From assembly GCF_014472415.1 (NCBI RefSeq), contig NZ_JACSZV010000021.1:1-64000 (forward strand): a DNA stretch of 64,000 bases, written 5' to 3'. Under the pieces are notes generated by a model that worked only from the letters and a program-made list of their open reading frames with translations, was not told the DNA's origin and did not search any database. The DNA is from Pseudomonas sp. N40(2020) (GTDB lineage: Bacteria; Pseudomonadota; Gammaproteobacteria; Pseudomonadales; Pseudomonadaceae). This document shows, in pieces, positions 1-8,557 of the stretch (within the stretch, counting starts at the first letter, position 1; each line of letters opens with the position of its first letter). The position numbers and the translations under genes are program-made.

Positions 1-50
1 CTGCGATCTTTTGATCTTGCTTTTAAAAGATCAGGATCAAAAGATCGCAG
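1..50. repeat. REP-like palindrome
   Basis: Positions 1-16 and 35-50 are perfect 16-base inverted copies of each other around an 18-base centre. The right arm runs into CCTTCGGCAGCTCCTACAGG, a tail I associate with a repeat family of fluorescent pseudomonads. It lies downstream of the PilZ gene (minus strand) and may end its transcript. The element may extend beyond the window edge. Confidence 0.7.
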
Positions 51-83
51 CCTTCGGCAGCTCCTACAGGGAGCCGGTTTTAA

Positions 84-452
84 TCAGAGTTCGATCAGAG
101 CGCCCAATTCTCGCTCCAGCTCCTGCGGGTCACCCAGGTTGAACTCAATCAAGCGCCGCAGGCGTTCGATGGACTCCAGGCTGATGTGCTTGCAGACGAA
201 GCCGAGTTGGCCATGGTCGTCGTGGGTCAGTTGCACATCCATCTTGATGTCGACCTCATCGTTGAGATGAATATCGACCAGAAAATGCCGCTCCCGAACA
301 CCTAGCCACGGCTCGGGTTTTTCGATCAACAGACCCTTGAGCGACAGATCAATCAATTTGACCGGCCAGATGTACTCGCCCTGACTCAATTCAGTCTTGG
401 CATCGAACGCGATACGTTTGAAGCGGCGACGCTCAGCTGGGTGCTGGCTCAT
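84..452 (-). CDS. PilZ domain protein
   Basis: A 122-residue cytoplasmic single-domain protein of the PilZ family, which binds cyclic di-GMP. Both ligand motifs are present: RxxxR (R9...R13 within RRFKR) and DxSxxG (D35, S37, G40 in DLSLKG). There is no signal peptide or membrane segment, so it probably works as a free c-di-GMP receptor acting on a partner. It is transcribed alone, away from the divergent transporter gene, and a palindromic repeat follows its stop. The start is the first ATG of the frame and keeps the RxxxR motif near the N-terminus, as is usual in short PilZ proteins. The presence of the morA c-di-GMP enzyme gene 8 kb away is suggestive but not evidence of pairing. The target process cannot be read from the sequence. 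Confidence 0.9.
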   Translation of the reverse strand: MSQHPAERRRFKRIAFDAKTELSQGEYIWPVKLIDLSLKGLLIEKPEPWLGVRERHFLVDIHLNDEVDIKMDVQLTHDDHGQLGFVCKHISLESIERLRRLIEFNLGDPQELERELGALIEL

Positions 453-601
453 GGCGCAATCCTCACGAAGGTTTGCTGACTATAGACCCGACCAGTCGGT
501 CGCAGCCAATCGTTAAGGCGTCTAGACCAATGTCGGGGTATGGCCTTTGTCGCCGTAAGCGCTAAACTCGGGGTGGCTGTCTTTCTTGTCCACCCTGGCT
601 G

Positions 602-631
602 GAATAATAAAATGAAAAATAATAATAGCCT
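602..631 (+). promoter_or_regulatory. A-rich Hfq/Crc-type site over the cstA start
   Basis: The stretch around the cstA initiation codon (ATG at 612) is A-rich with AAnAAnAA pattern both before the start (AATAATAA, from about 603) and after it (AAAAATAATAAT). This is the motif bound by Hfq with Crc in Pseudomonas catabolite repression, which blocks translation. The assignment is inferred from the motif and the nature of the gene (carbon-source uptake). Confidence 0.5.
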
Positions 632-2678
632 GCTACGCCACTTACCCTGGCTAGTGCTGGCAATCGTAGGAGCGTGCGCCCTGGGCGTAGTGGCATTGCG
701 CCGAGGCGAGGCGATCAACGCCTTGTGGATTGTGGTCGCTGCCGTGGCCATTTATCTGGTTGCGTACCGTTACTACAGCCTGTTCATCGCTAACCATGTG
801 ATGCAACTCGATCCGCGTCGGGCCACCCCCGCCGTGCTCAACAATGACGGTCTGGACTATGTGCCGACCAACAAACACATTCTCTTCGGTCACCACTTCG
901 CGGCCATCGCTGGCGCGGGGCCTCTGGTCGGTCCGGTACTGGCGGCGCAGATGGGGTATTTGCCCGGCACGCTGTGGCTGATCGCTGGTGTGGTGCTGGC
1001 GGGTGCGGTGCAGGACTTCATGGTTCTGTTCATGTCGACCCGTCGTAACGGCCGCTCCCTGGGCGACATGGTGCGTGAAGAAATGGGCCGCATTCCCGGC
1101 ACCATCGCCTTGTTCGGCTGCTTCCTGATCATGATCATCATCCTCGCGGTGCTGGCGCTGATCGTCGTGAAAGCCCTGGCCGAGAGTCCATGGGGCATTT
1201 TCACGGTGATGGCGACCATCCCGATCGCGATGTTCATGGGCATTTACATGCGCTACATCCGTCCGGGTCGCATTGGTGAGATCTCGGTGGTCGGCGTGTT
1301 GCTGCTGCTGGGTTCGATCTGGCTCGGTGGGCAGATCGCCGCCGATCCGGTGTGGGCCAAGGCGTTCACCTTCACGGGTGTGCAGATTACCTGGATGCTG
1401 GTCGGTTACGGTTTTGTGGCCGCTTCGCTACCGGTCTGGTTGATTCTGGCGCCGCGTGACTACCTCTCCACTTTCCTCAAGATCGGTACCATCGTCGCTT
1501 TGGCGATCGGCATTCTGGTGACCATGCCTGAGCTGAAAATGCCGGCGCTGACCCAGTTCGTCGACGGCACCGGCCCGGTGTGGAAGGGCGGTCTGTTCCC
1601 GTTCCTGTTCATCACCATCGCTTGTGGTGCGGTCTCCGGTTTCCATGCGCTGATCTCGTCGGGCACCACGCCGAAGTTGCTGGATAACGAAACCAACGCC
1701 CGTTACATCGGTTACGGCGGCATGCTGATGGAATCGTTTGTAGCGATCATGGCCATGGTTGCTGCTTCGGTGATCGAGCCTGGCGTGTACTTCGCCATGA
1801 ACAGCCCGGCAGCCGTCGTCGGCAGTGATGTGGTGTCTGTTGCGCAAGTGGTCACCAGTTGGGGCTTCGCCATTACGCCTGAGGCGCTGCAAGCCGTTGC
1901 GAATGACATTGGCGAAACCACGATCCTGGCCCGTGCCGGCGGTGCGCCGACCCTGGCGGTCGGTATCGCGCAGATCCTGCACAGTGTCCTGCCGGGTGAA
2001 AACACCATGGCGTTCTGGTACCACTTCGCAATTCTGTTCGAAGCACTGTTCATCCTCACCGCTGTAGACGCCGGCACCCGTGCCGGGCGGTTCATGCTGC
2101 AGGATTTGCTCGGCTCTTTCGTGCCGGCGCTGAAACGTACCGAGTCGTGGACCGCCAACCTGATCGCTACCGCTGGTTGTGTGGCGATGTGGGGCTGGTT
2201 GCTGTACCAGGGCGTGATCGATCCACTGGGCGGCATCAACACCCTGTGGCCGCTGTTCGGTATCTCTAACCAGATGCTGGCCGGTATCGCATTGATGCTT
2301 GGTACCGTTGTGCTGATCAAAATGAAGCGCCAGCGCTACATCTGGGTCACTTTGCTTCCGGCTACCTGGCTGCTGATTTGCACCACCACAGCAGGCTTCA
2401 TCAAGCTGTTCGACGCCAACCCGGCGATCGGATTCCTGTCGCTGGCCAAGAAGTACAGCGATGCACTCGCCAATGGTCAGGTGCTCGCGCCGGCCAAAAG
2501 CGTGGAGCAAATGCAGCACGTGATCTTTAACGCCTACACCAACGCAACGCTGACAGTGCTGTTCCTGTTTGTGGTGTTCAGTATCCTGTTCTACGCGCTC
2601 AAGGTCGGCATCGCCGCCTGGGGTAAAAAAGAGCGTACGGATAAAGAATCGCCATTCCAGGCCCTGCCGGATGCGTAA
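612..2678 (+). CDS. cstA: CstA/BtsT-family pyruvate (peptide) transporter
   Basis: A 688-residue inner-membrane protein of the carbon-starvation CstA family, close to the 701-716 residues of E. coli CstA and BtsT. Those proteins are known to take up pyruvate, and CstA has also been linked to peptides. Many hydrophobic helices run through the whole length, starting at about residue 12, and the N-terminal conserved block contains FGHHFAAIAGAGPLVGP. I chose the ATG at 612 because the frame upstream of it (from 540) has no CstA-like sequence and the start is preceded by GGAA. A small YjiX-like gene follows after 15 bases and a CobW/YjiA GTPase gene after a repeat. This is the E. coli btsT-yjiX-yjiA order, which favours pyruvate uptake. 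Translation may be controlled by Hfq/Crc through the A-rich start region. The exact substrate is inferred. Confidence 0.93.
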   Translation: MKNNNSLLRHLPWLVLAIVGACALGVVALRRGEAINALWIVVAAVAIYLVAYRYYSLFIANHVMQLDPRRATPAVLNNDGLDYVPTNKHILFGHHFAAIAGAGPLVGPVLAAQMGYLPGTLWLIAGVVLAGAVQDFMVLFMSTRRNGRSLGDMVREEMGRIPGTIALFGCFLIMIIILAVLALIVVKALAESPWGIFTVMATIPIAMFMGIYMRYIRPGRIGEISVVGVLLLLGSIWLGGQIAADPVWAKAFTFTGVQITWMLVGYGFVAASLPVWLILAPRDYLSTFLKIGTIVALAIGILVTMPELKMPALTQFVDGTGPVWKGGLFPFLFITIACGAVSGFHALISSGTTPKLLDNETNARYIGYGGMLMESFVAIMAMVAASVIEPGVYFAMNSPAAVVGSDVVSVAQVVTSWGFAITPEALQAVANDIGETTILARAGGAPTLAVGIAQILHSVLPGENTMAFWYHFAILFEALFILTAVDAGTRAGRFMLQDLLGSFVPALKRTESWTANLIATAGCVAMWGWLLYQGVIDPLGGINTLWPLFGISNQMLAGIALMLGTVVLIKMKRQRYIWVTLLPATWLLICTTTAGFIKLFDANPAIGFLSLAKKYSDALANGQVLAPAKSVEQMQHVIFNAYTNATLTVLFLFVVFSILFYALKVGIAAWGKKERTDKESPFQALPDA

Positions 2679-2693
2679 CCAGAGGATTGCACC

Positions 2694-2891
2694 ATGTTCA
2701 ATGACCTGAGTCGCCTCGGTAAATACCTCGGTCAGGCCGCGCGCCTGATGGTCGGCATGCCCGACTACGACACCTACGTCGAGCATATGCAAACCAAGCA
2801 CCCGGACAAACCGGTGATGAGCTACGAGATGTTCTTTCGCGAACGTCAGGAAGCCCGTTACGGTGGCAAGGGTGGGCCGAAGTGCTGTTGA
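2694..2891 (+). CDS. YbdD/YjiX family small protein
   Basis: A 65-residue soluble protein of the YbdD/YjiX family (DUF466). It has the conserved core [12 protein letters not shown] followed by a [14 protein letters not shown] segment, and ends with GGPKCC, a paired cysteine tail. Family members are almost always encoded directly behind a CstA/BtsT transporter, and here the gap is 15 bases, so the two are surely co-transcribed. The role is not established; association with the transporter is the usual guess. It ends before a REP doublet that separates it from the CobW-type GTPase gene. Confidence 0.9.
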   Translation: MFNDLSRLGKYLGQAARLMVGMPDYDTYVEHMQTKHPDKPVMSYEMFFRERQEARYGGKGGPKCC

Positions 2892-2918
2892 TTAGAGCCT
2901 GAGGTCGAAGCTATCCCC

Positions 2919-3009
2919 TGTGGGAGCGAGCCTGCTCGCGAATACGGAGTGTCAGTTGATGAATCCATTGGCTGACACACCGCTTTCGCGAGCAAGCTCG
3001 CTCCCACAT
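2919..3009. repeat. REP doublet (BIME)
   Basis: Two outward palindromic arms, starting TGTGGGAGCGAGCCTGCTCGCG and ending in its near-perfect reverse complement, flank a centre with an inner inverted pair GTGTCAG...CTGACAC. Close relatives lie at 17033, 22317 and 39702. It sits within the transporter operon and may act as an RNA stabiliser or attenuator. Confidence 0.85.
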
Positions 3010-3042
3010 TTGTTTATGTGTTCCTTTTAAGGAGATCGGATT

Positions 3043-4014
3043 TTGTCTTCTCCCATACCTGTCACTGTACTCAGCGGTTTCCTCGGCGCCGGCAAGACCA
3101 CTTTGTTGCGGCACCTGTTGAAAGCCGAGCACGGCCTGAAAATCGCCGTGATCGAAAACGAATTCAGCGACGCCGGCATCGACACTCAGTTGCTTGGCGA
3201 CGAACCTGTGCAAGTCATGACCCTGGCCAACGGCTGTGTCTGCTGCACCATCCACACCGATCTGACTAAAGCCCTGTACTTGTTGCTTGAGCGGCTGGAC
3301 AGCGGCGAAATCGCCTTCGACCGACTGGTGATCGAGTGCACCGGTCTGGCCGATCCGGCACCCGTGGCGCAGACCTTTTTCATCGATGAAGAACTGCGCG
3401 AGCGTTATTTGCTCGACGGCATCATCACCTTGGTTGACGCGGCTCATGCCGATGTACACCTGACTCAGACCATCGCCCAGGCGCAGATCGGTTTCGCCGA
3501 CCGCTTGCTGGTCAGCAAGACTGATCTGGTGGATGAAGCAGCGTTCACCGCGTTGAGTGAGCGCCTGACGCGGATCAACCGTCGTGCGCCGATCCGTGTG
3601 GTCGAGCACGGCAACATCCATCTGGCTGAATTGCTCGACGTGCGCGGCTTCAACCTCAACGCCGATCTCGGCGGTGGGCTGAATCTGCGTCCGGTCAGCA
3701 AGGCGCCGTCCATTGACCGCATCTCCAGCCTCGTGCTGCGCACCGAGCAGCCGCTGGATATCGATCAGCTCAGCGAGTTCATGAATGAGTTGCTGGAAGA
3801 ACACGGCAAACAATTGCTGCGTTACAAAGGCGTGCTGAACATTGCCGGGGAAGATCGGCGATTGGTGTTTCAGGGTGTGCTGAAACTCTATGGTTTCGAC
3901 TGGGACACCGAATGGGCCGAAGGTGAGGCGCGCGAAAGTGTGATTGTGTTTATTGCTGATGACTTGCCGGAAGAGAAGATTCGGGCGGGGTTTGCCAAGG
4001 TTTCGGCAGCCTGA
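3043..4014 (+). CDS. CobW/YjiA-type metal-chaperone GTPase
   Basis: A 323-residue cytoplasmic GTPase of the COG0523 family. The P-loop GFLGAGKTT is at residues 12-20, the family hallmark CxCC (C65, C67, C68 in NGCVCC) follows, and a guanine-specificity SKTDLVD segment lies mid-protein. A C-terminal CobW_C domain follows from about residue 210. Family members bind zinc or other metals and use GTP to deliver them. The start is a TTG at 3043 with AAGGAG nine bases before it; no ATG gives a complete P-loop. It is the third gene of the cstA-yjiX cluster, matching yjiA of E. coli. Length equals YjiA (318). The client protein is unknown. Confidence 0.9.
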   Translation: MSSPIPVTVLSGFLGAGKTTLLRHLLKAEHGLKIAVIENEFSDAGIDTQLLGDEPVQVMTLANGCVCCTIHTDLTKALYLLLERLDSGEIAFDRLVIECTGLADPAPVAQTFFIDEELRERYLLDGIITLVDAAHADVHLTQTIAQAQIGFADRLLVSKTDLVDEAAFTALSERLTRINRRAPIRVVEHGNIHLAELLDVRGFNLNADLGGGLNLRPVSKAPSIDRISSLVLRTEQPLDIDQLSEFMNELLEEHGKQLLRYKGVLNIAGEDRRLVFQGVLKLYGFDWDTEWAEGEARESVIVFIADDLPEEKIRAGFAKVSAA

Positions 4015-4040
4015 TGGATCTTCGGTGTCAGAGATGACGC

Positions 4041-4063
4041 CATCGCGGGCTTGCCCGCGATGG
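4041..4063. repeat. Single REP hairpin
   Basis: CATCGCGGGC-TTG-CCCGCGATGG forms a strong hairpin between the convergent CobW-type GTPase and GntR genes. The same core recurs at 48241 and, with compensatory base changes (GCTGGCTTGCCAGC), at 14441. Confidence 0.75.
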
Positions 4064-4067
4064 CGAT

Positions 4068-4766
4068 CTATCCGGCAGCGCAGTGCGCATTGACGGAATA
4101 CAACAGGGTGCCTTCCAAATGATCCAGATGTTGATTCATCAACATCGCCGCTTTAGCCGCATCCCCACATTCCACCGCCTCAACAATCATCAAATGCTCC
4201 TGCCACGCGCAACAACTGCGCGTCGTTCCATCACCCCGCGCAATCGCCAGTGACGTAATCGGCACAAGGCTGCCGAGAAAATGCGCCAACGGTGCGTTCC
4301 CCGCCATCTGCGCCAATTGCAGATGAAACTCCCCCGACAATCGAATCGCCGCGCCGCGCCGATCCTGCTCTACGGCCTGACGCTCGCGCTCGATCAAGGC
4401 GCGCAGGCGTTTCACGCCATCAGCCTGTGGTCGCTGACAAGCCAGGCGCACCAGTGTGTTTTCGGTCAGGCGCCGTGCATGCAAGGTCTGCCGGGTCTGC
4501 TCCATATCGGGCGTCGCAACACGCGGCCGATGATTGGCGCGCAGGACGATCACTTGTTCATGGGACAACTGCGTCAGCACCCGACGCACGTCCGCGCGGC
4601 TGACGCCGAACATCTGCTTGAGGCTCTCTTCGGTGAAGCGGCTGGCCGGGTCGATACGTTGTTCCAGAATCGCATCGAACAGCCGTGGATACAGGTCATC
4701 AATGCGGGAGAAGGGCAGGGCGGCCGACATATGGCGAGTGCGCTGTGGTGAGGCAAGACTGTTCAT
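4068..4766 (-). CDS. GntR-family regulator with FCD domain
   Basis: A 232-residue transcription regulator. A winged helix-turn-helix occupies about residues 22-85 (EESLKQMFGVSRADVRRVLTQ), followed by an all-helical FCD effector domain with the metal/ligand segments FHLQLAQMAGN and a C-terminal MNQHLDHLEG. The helix-turn-helix has FTEESLKQMFGVSR rather than the commoner LxExxLAxxLGVSR. The N-terminus is uncertain: an internal ATG 12 codons in (MSAALPFS) is also plausible. It lies 24 bases behind another FCD-type GntR gene and in line with the symporter gene, so the three may be one transcript. The ligand is unknown; a dicarboxylate or related acid is likely from the context. Confidence 0.85.
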   Translation of the reverse strand: MNSLASPQRTRHMSAALPFSRIDDLYPRLFDAILEQRIDPASRFTEESLKQMFGVSRADVRRVLTQLSHEQVIVLRANHRPRVATPDMEQTRQTLHARRLTENTLVRLACQRPQADGVKRLRALIERERQAVEQDRRGAAIRLSGEFHLQLAQMAGNAPLAHFLGSLVPITSLAIARGDGTTRSCCAWQEHLMIVEAVECGDAAKAAMLMNQHLDHLEGTLLYSVNAHCAAG

Positions 4767-4790
4767 GGCCGGTCTCCAGTGGGAAGAAAT

Positions 4791-5495
4791 TCAGTTGTTC
4801 AAATTGTCGTCCGGAATGTTCAGCTCGATGCCCATCCGCTGGCCTTCGCGCAGGATGTGCCGGCGCATTTCGGCGCTGGCCTGGGCGCTGTTTTTGCTGC
4901 GGATCGCACGAACCACGGCTTCGTTTTCCTCCAACCTTTCGGCCAGATGCTCAGGGGAATTGCGCAGCACCTCGGCGCTTTGCTTGAGGGCATTGCTGGT
5001 CTGTTGCACCACGCTCTGGAAGATCGGATTCGACGTCAGGGTGAACAGCTCTTCGTGAAACGCGATGTAGGCGCTGACCCCGGCTTCGCTATCACCCGCC
5101 TCGAGGGCTTCGCGCATGTCCATCAGAGTCAGGCGCAACTGGCCGACTTCCTTGCTGCTGATCGACTGGGCAACGAGGCCGACGATGAACGGCTCAAGGG
5201 TGTAGCGCAGTTGCAGCACGTCTTCGAGACTGGCGCTGGCCACTGCACTGTCGTGGCTTTGGCTGTCGCTGAGCTGTGCGTCGAGTACGACTACGCCTTT
5301 GCCCGGCATCGAGCGCACGAGACCGAGGGTTTCCAGGACGATCACCGCTTCGCGCAGGCTCGGGCGGCTGATGCCCAGTTGCTCGGCCAGTTCGCGCTGG
5401 CCCGGCAGCATGTCGCCGGAGCGCCACTGACCACGGGCCAGTGCGGCCCGGAGTTTTTCTACGACTGAGTTGACGACGGTTGAGGTGGTAATCAC
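4791..5495 (-). CDS. FadR-subfamily GntR regulator
   Basis: A 234-residue regulator with an N-terminal GntR winged helix (LPGQRELAEQLGISRPSLRE at about residues 29-48) and a helical FCD sensor domain containing IAFHEELFTLTSNP and MRRHILREG. FadR/PdhR/LldR-type members bind short palindromes of the form GGTnnnACC and respond to organic acids. It is encoded 50 bases downstream of the DctA-type symporter gene on the same strand. Two sites with the GGTnnnACC pattern lie upstream of the symporter gene (6929-6937, 7014-7022), so local repression relieved by the transported acid is a reasonable model. The start ATG at 5495 gives a normal-length N-terminus. No defect is seen. Confidence 0.87.
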   Translation of the reverse strand: MITTSTVVNSVVEKLRAALARGQWRSGDMLPGQRELAEQLGISRPSLREAVIVLETLGLVRSMPGKGVVVLDAQLSDSQSHDSAVASASLEDVLQLRYTLEPFIVGLVAQSISSKEVGQLRLTLMDMREALEAGDSEAGVSAYIAFHEELFTLTSNPIFQSVVQQTSNALKQSAEVLRNSPEHLAERLEENEAVVRAIRSKNSAQASAEMRRHILREGQRMGIELNIPDDNLNN

Positions 5496-5545
5496 GTGTC
5501 TTGCTCCATGAGCCGTGCCTGCGGGTCAGTAGGCACTGCGATCAA

Positions 5546-6859
5546 TCAGAATTCTTTGGCCGCCGCTTGAGCGACGGTTTTTCTCGGCTGAAAGGTATAG
5601 CCCTGCTCGCCGTTGAGCACCTTGTTCGCCCGTTGCACATCGATGTCCTTCTCCCAACGAGCGATGGCCACGGTGGCGACGCAGTTGCCGATCAGGTTAG
5701 TCAGTGCGCGGCCGATGCCCATGAACCAGTCCACCGCCAGCACTAACACCAGACCGACCACCGGAATGGCCGGGATCGCCGTCAATGTCGCCGCCAGAAT
5801 CACCAGTGCCGAACCGGGAATGCCATGGGCGCCTTTGGAGGTGATCAGCGACACCAGCAGAATCGTCAGCAAATCAGTCATGGCCAGCGGCGTGCCGGTG
5901 GCGTTGGCGATGAACACGATGGCCAGGGTCAGATAGATCGAGAAACCGTCGAGGTTGAACGAGTAGCCGGTGGGAATCACCAGCCCGACCGTCGAGCTGC
6001 CGATCCCCAAGTGTTCAAGTTTGCGCATGATCTGTGGCAGCACGGCGTCAGACGACGCGGTGCCCATGACGATCAGCAGTTCTTCACGCAGGTATTTGAG
6101 CAGCGGCCACATGCGCAGGCCGGAGGCGCGCATCACCACACCGAGAATCACGCTGACGAAGGCGACGCAGGTCAGGTAGAACAGACCAACCAGACTGCCC
6201 AGGTGTTGCAGCGAGTCGAGGCCATATTTGCTGGTGGTGAACGCGATGGCGCCGAACACACCGATCGGCGCCAGACGCACGATCATGCCCATGATGCGGA
6301 AGATCACATGGCTCAGTTCGTTGATCAGGCGCGAGATCCCGGAAGCGGCTTCGCCGACCAGGTTCAATGCGCTGCCGAACAGCACCGAGAACAGCAGTAC
6401 CTGCAGGATGTTGTTGTCGGCAAACGCGCCGATCACCGACGTCGGGATCAGGTCCATCAGGAACTGCGTGGTGGTGTGCATGTGCTGGCTGCGTTCGGCG
6501 AGGTCGCCCATGTCGGCGGCGGACAGTTGCTCCAGATGGATATTGGCGCCGCTGCCGATGCCGGTGCTGAAGGCGAACACCAGACCGATCACCAAGGCGA
6601 TGGTGGTCAACACTTCAAAGTAGATAACGGATTTGAGGCCGATGCGCCCGACCTTCTTCAGATCGCCCGCGCCACTGATGCCGCTGACCACCACGCAGAA
6701 TACGATCAGACCGATGAGCATCTTGATCAGTTTGATGAAGCCGTCACCGAGCGGTTTGAGCTGGGCCGAGTATTCAGGAAGGGTCAGTCCGCAGACGATG
6801 CCAAGCACCAGTCCGAGAACCACTTGGAGGAAGATTGAACGCGAGCACCATCTGAGCAT
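5546..6859 (-). CDS. DctA-type dicarboxylate:cation symporter
   Basis: A 437-residue inner-membrane symporter of the DAACS (SDF) family, near the 428 residues of E. coli DctA. Eight hydrophobic helices and two re-entrant loops are expected. The signature segments are visible: a serine-rich hairpin (GTASSDAVLPQIM), the GYSFNLDGFSIY segment with its NxDG core, and SKGAHGIPGSALVIL. These read more like DctA (C4-dicarboxylates) than GltP. It is the first gene of a minus-strand set with two GntR regulators. Upstream there are two GGTnnnACC palindromes but no clear sigma-54 promoter of the kind that controls many dctA genes. A second dctA probably exists elsewhere in the genome, so I leave out a symbol. 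Confidence 0.88.
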   Translation of the reverse strand: MLRWCSRSIFLQVVLGLVLGIVCGLTLPEYSAQLKPLGDGFIKLIKMLIGLIVFCVVVSGISGAGDLKKVGRIGLKSVIYFEVLTTIALVIGLVFAFSTGIGSGANIHLEQLSAADMGDLAERSQHMHTTTQFLMDLIPTSVIGAFADNNILQVLLFSVLFGSALNLVGEAASGISRLINELSHVIFRIMGMIVRLAPIGVFGAIAFTTSKYGLDSLQHLGSLVGLFYLTCVAFVSVILGVVMRASGLRMWPLLKYLREELLIVMGTASSDAVLPQIMRKLEHLGIGSSTVGLVIPTGYSFNLDGFSIYLTLAIVFIANATGTPLAMTDLLTILLVSLITSKGAHGIPGSALVILAATLTAIPAIPVVGLVLVLAVDWFMGIGRALTNLIGNCVATVAIARWEKDIDVQRANKVLNGEQGYTFQPRKTVAQAAAKEF

Positions 6860-6928
6860 GGGAGGAATCCTGGTCGGTGTCCTGGCTGCCGTGCGCGTGG
6901 CGCATCAGATTCAGGACTTAATTATTGT

Positions 6929-6937
6929 GGTCTTACC
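6929..6937. promoter_or_regulatory. Putative GntR operator 1
   Basis: GGTCTTACC fits the GGTnnnACC core bound by FadR/PdhR/LldR-type regulators. It lies about 70 bases upstream of the symporter start and is directly followed by GG, giving ACCGG as in the second site. Confidence 0.45.
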
Positions 6938-7013
6938 GGTATGTCCAGTGCGGGTGCAGTCTAGGCGCGGATTTTTGCGGATCGCAAGTGAAAATTGACG
7001 AATTGGCATGACC

Positions 7014-7022
7014 GGTCTGACC
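7014..7022. promoter_or_regulatory. Putative GntR operator 2
   Basis: GGTCTGACC, embedded in ACCGGTCTGACCAG, is a second GGTnnnACC core about 155 bases upstream of the symporter. The two sites differ at only one base. Confidence 0.45.
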
Positions 7023-7080
7023 AGTTGTGCGGTGAGTCCCATTCTTGAGCGGTTCAGGCGTTTGAAAAAATGCGGACATA

Positions 7081-7111
7081 AAAAAACCGGCCAATCACTT
7101 GGCCGGTTTTT
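7081..7111 (-). terminator. glyA terminator
   Basis: A perfect 12-base stem (7083-7094 with 7099-7110, loop TCAC) with runs of A and T on both sides forms an intrinsic terminator behind glyA. It is likely bidirectional. Confidence 0.9.
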
Positions 7112-7135
7112 CATGCTGCGGATTTATCGTCGCGA

Positions 7136-8389
7136 TTAAGCGCCGTACACCGGCAGTTTCTTGCAGATGGCTTTGACTTTCTCACGAACGGCGTCGATCA
7201 CCGCTTCATTGTTCAGGTCAGCCAGGATGTCGCAGATCCAGCCGGCCAGCTCTTTGCACTCAGCCTCTTTGAAGCCACGAGTGGTCACAGCCGGAGTACC
7301 GAAGCGCAGGCCGGAAGTGACGAACGGGGAGCGTGGATCGTTAGGCACGGAGTTCTTGTTCACGGTGATGAACGCTTTGCCCAGAGCGGCGTCTGCGTCT
7401 TTACCGGAGATTTCCTGCTTGATCAGCGACAGCAGGAACAGGTGGTTTTCAGTACCGCCGGACACCACGTCGAAACCGCGCTCGATGAACACACCGGCCA
7501 TGGCCTTGGCGTTTTTCACCACTTGCTGCTGGTAAGTCTTGAACTCAGGCTGCAGCGCTTCCTTGAAGCAGATCGCTTTAGCGGCGATCACGTGCTCCAG
7601 CGGGCCACCCTGGGCACCCGGGAATACCGCGGAGTTCAGCTTCTTCTCGATGTCGGCGTTGGCGCGAGCCAGGATCAGGCCGCCACGTGGACCGCGCAGG
7701 GTCTTGTGCGTGGTGGTGGTCACGACGTCAGCGAATGGCACCGGGTTCGGGTAGACGCCAGCGGCGACCAGACCGGCCACGTGAGCCATGTCGACGAACA
7801 GGTAGGCGCCAACCTTGTCAGCGATAGCGCGGAAGCGTGGGAAATCCAGAATCTGCGAGTAGGCAGAGAAACCGGCCACGATCATTTTTGGCTTGTGCTC
7901 AACCGCCAGACGCTCGACTTCGTCGTAGTCGATCAGGCCGTTGGCGTCGATGCCGTACTGGATAGCGTTGTACAGCTTGCCGGAGGAGGAAACGCTGGCG
8001 CCGTGGGTCAGGTGACCGCCGTGGGCCAGGCTCATGCCCAGAATGGTGTCACCGGCCGACAGCAGGGCCAGGTAAACAGCAGCGTTGGCTTGCGAACCGG
8101 CGTGCGGCTGAACGTTGGCGTAATCGGCGCCGAACAGTTCTTTGGCGCGGTCGATGGCCAGTTGCTCAACAACGTCGACGAACTCGCAACCACCGTAGTA
8201 GCGCTTGCCCGGATAACCTTCGGCGTACTTGTTGGTCAGTACCGAGCCTTGAGCCTCCATCACCGCTGGGCTGGTGTAGTTCTCCGAAGCGATCAGCTCG
8301 ATGTGTTCTTCCTGGCGCTGAGCTTCTTGCTCCATGGCGGCAAAAAGATCGGCGTCGTACTTGGCAATAGTCAAATCACGGCTGAACAT
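7136..8389 (-). CDS. glyA: Serine hydroxymethyltransferase
   Basis: Serine hydroxymethyltransferase, 417 residues, identical in length to E. coli GlyA. It interconverts serine and glycine while loading one-carbon units on tetrahydrofolate, and is a cytoplasmic PLP-dependent homodimer. The PLP-binding lysine lies in [15 protein letters not shown], and the N-terminal substrate motif [12 protein letters not shown] is intact. I start it at the internal ATG ([12 protein letters not shown]) at 8389, since homologues begin there and AGGA precedes it; an ATG four codons upstream also exists. It is a single gene with its own terminator, next to morA as in P. aeruginosa, where this copy is glyA3. Pseudomonads carry several glyA copies. 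No oddity is seen. Confidence 0.95.
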   Translation of the reverse strand: MFSRDLTIAKYDADLFAAMEQEAQRQEEHIELIASENYTSPAVMEAQGSVLTNKYAEGYPGKRYYGGCEFVDVVEQLAIDRAKELFGADYANVQPHAGSQANAAVYLALLSAGDTILGMSLAHGGHLTHGASVSSSGKLYNAIQYGIDANGLIDYDEVERLAVEHKPKMIVAGFSAYSQILDFPRFRAIADKVGAYLFVDMAHVAGLVAAGVYPNPVPFADVVTTTTHKTLRGPRGGLILARANADIEKKLNSAVFPGAQGGPLEHVIAAKAICFKEALQPEFKTYQQQVVKNAKAMAGVFIERGFDVVSGGTENHLFLLSLIKQEISGKDADAALGKAFITVNKNSVPNDPRSPFVTSGLRFGTPAVTTRGFKEAECKELAGWICDILADLNNEAVIDAVREKVKAICKKLPVYGA

Positions 8390-8518
8390 GGCGGTCCTCA
8401 AGGATTGGGGGCAGAAAAGGGGGGCATTCTAACCCAATGGGTTTTGGATGGCATATGAAACGACATCATGTCGCAGACAAGTGGTTTTCATGACCGATGT
8501 GCGGTGCTTTTGAAGGCC

Positions 8519-8546
8519 TCTTCGCGAGCAGGCTCGCGAAGGCCGC
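8519..8546. repeat. REP-type hairpin
   Basis: TTCGCGAGC-AG-GCTCGCGAA (about 8521-8540) is a perfect palindrome of the local REP family, in the gap behind morA and before the glyA upstream region. Confidence 0.65.
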
Positions 8547-8557
8547 ACCGCCGATGT

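Noticed and set aside
1428..2801. 457-codon open frame antisense to cstA
   Set aside because: Antisense to a clear transporter gene; the translation is of low complexity, with many H, R and Q.
6860..7080. Sigma-54 promoter for the DctA-type gene
   Set aside because: No TGGCAC-N5-TTGC pattern found on the minus strand upstream.
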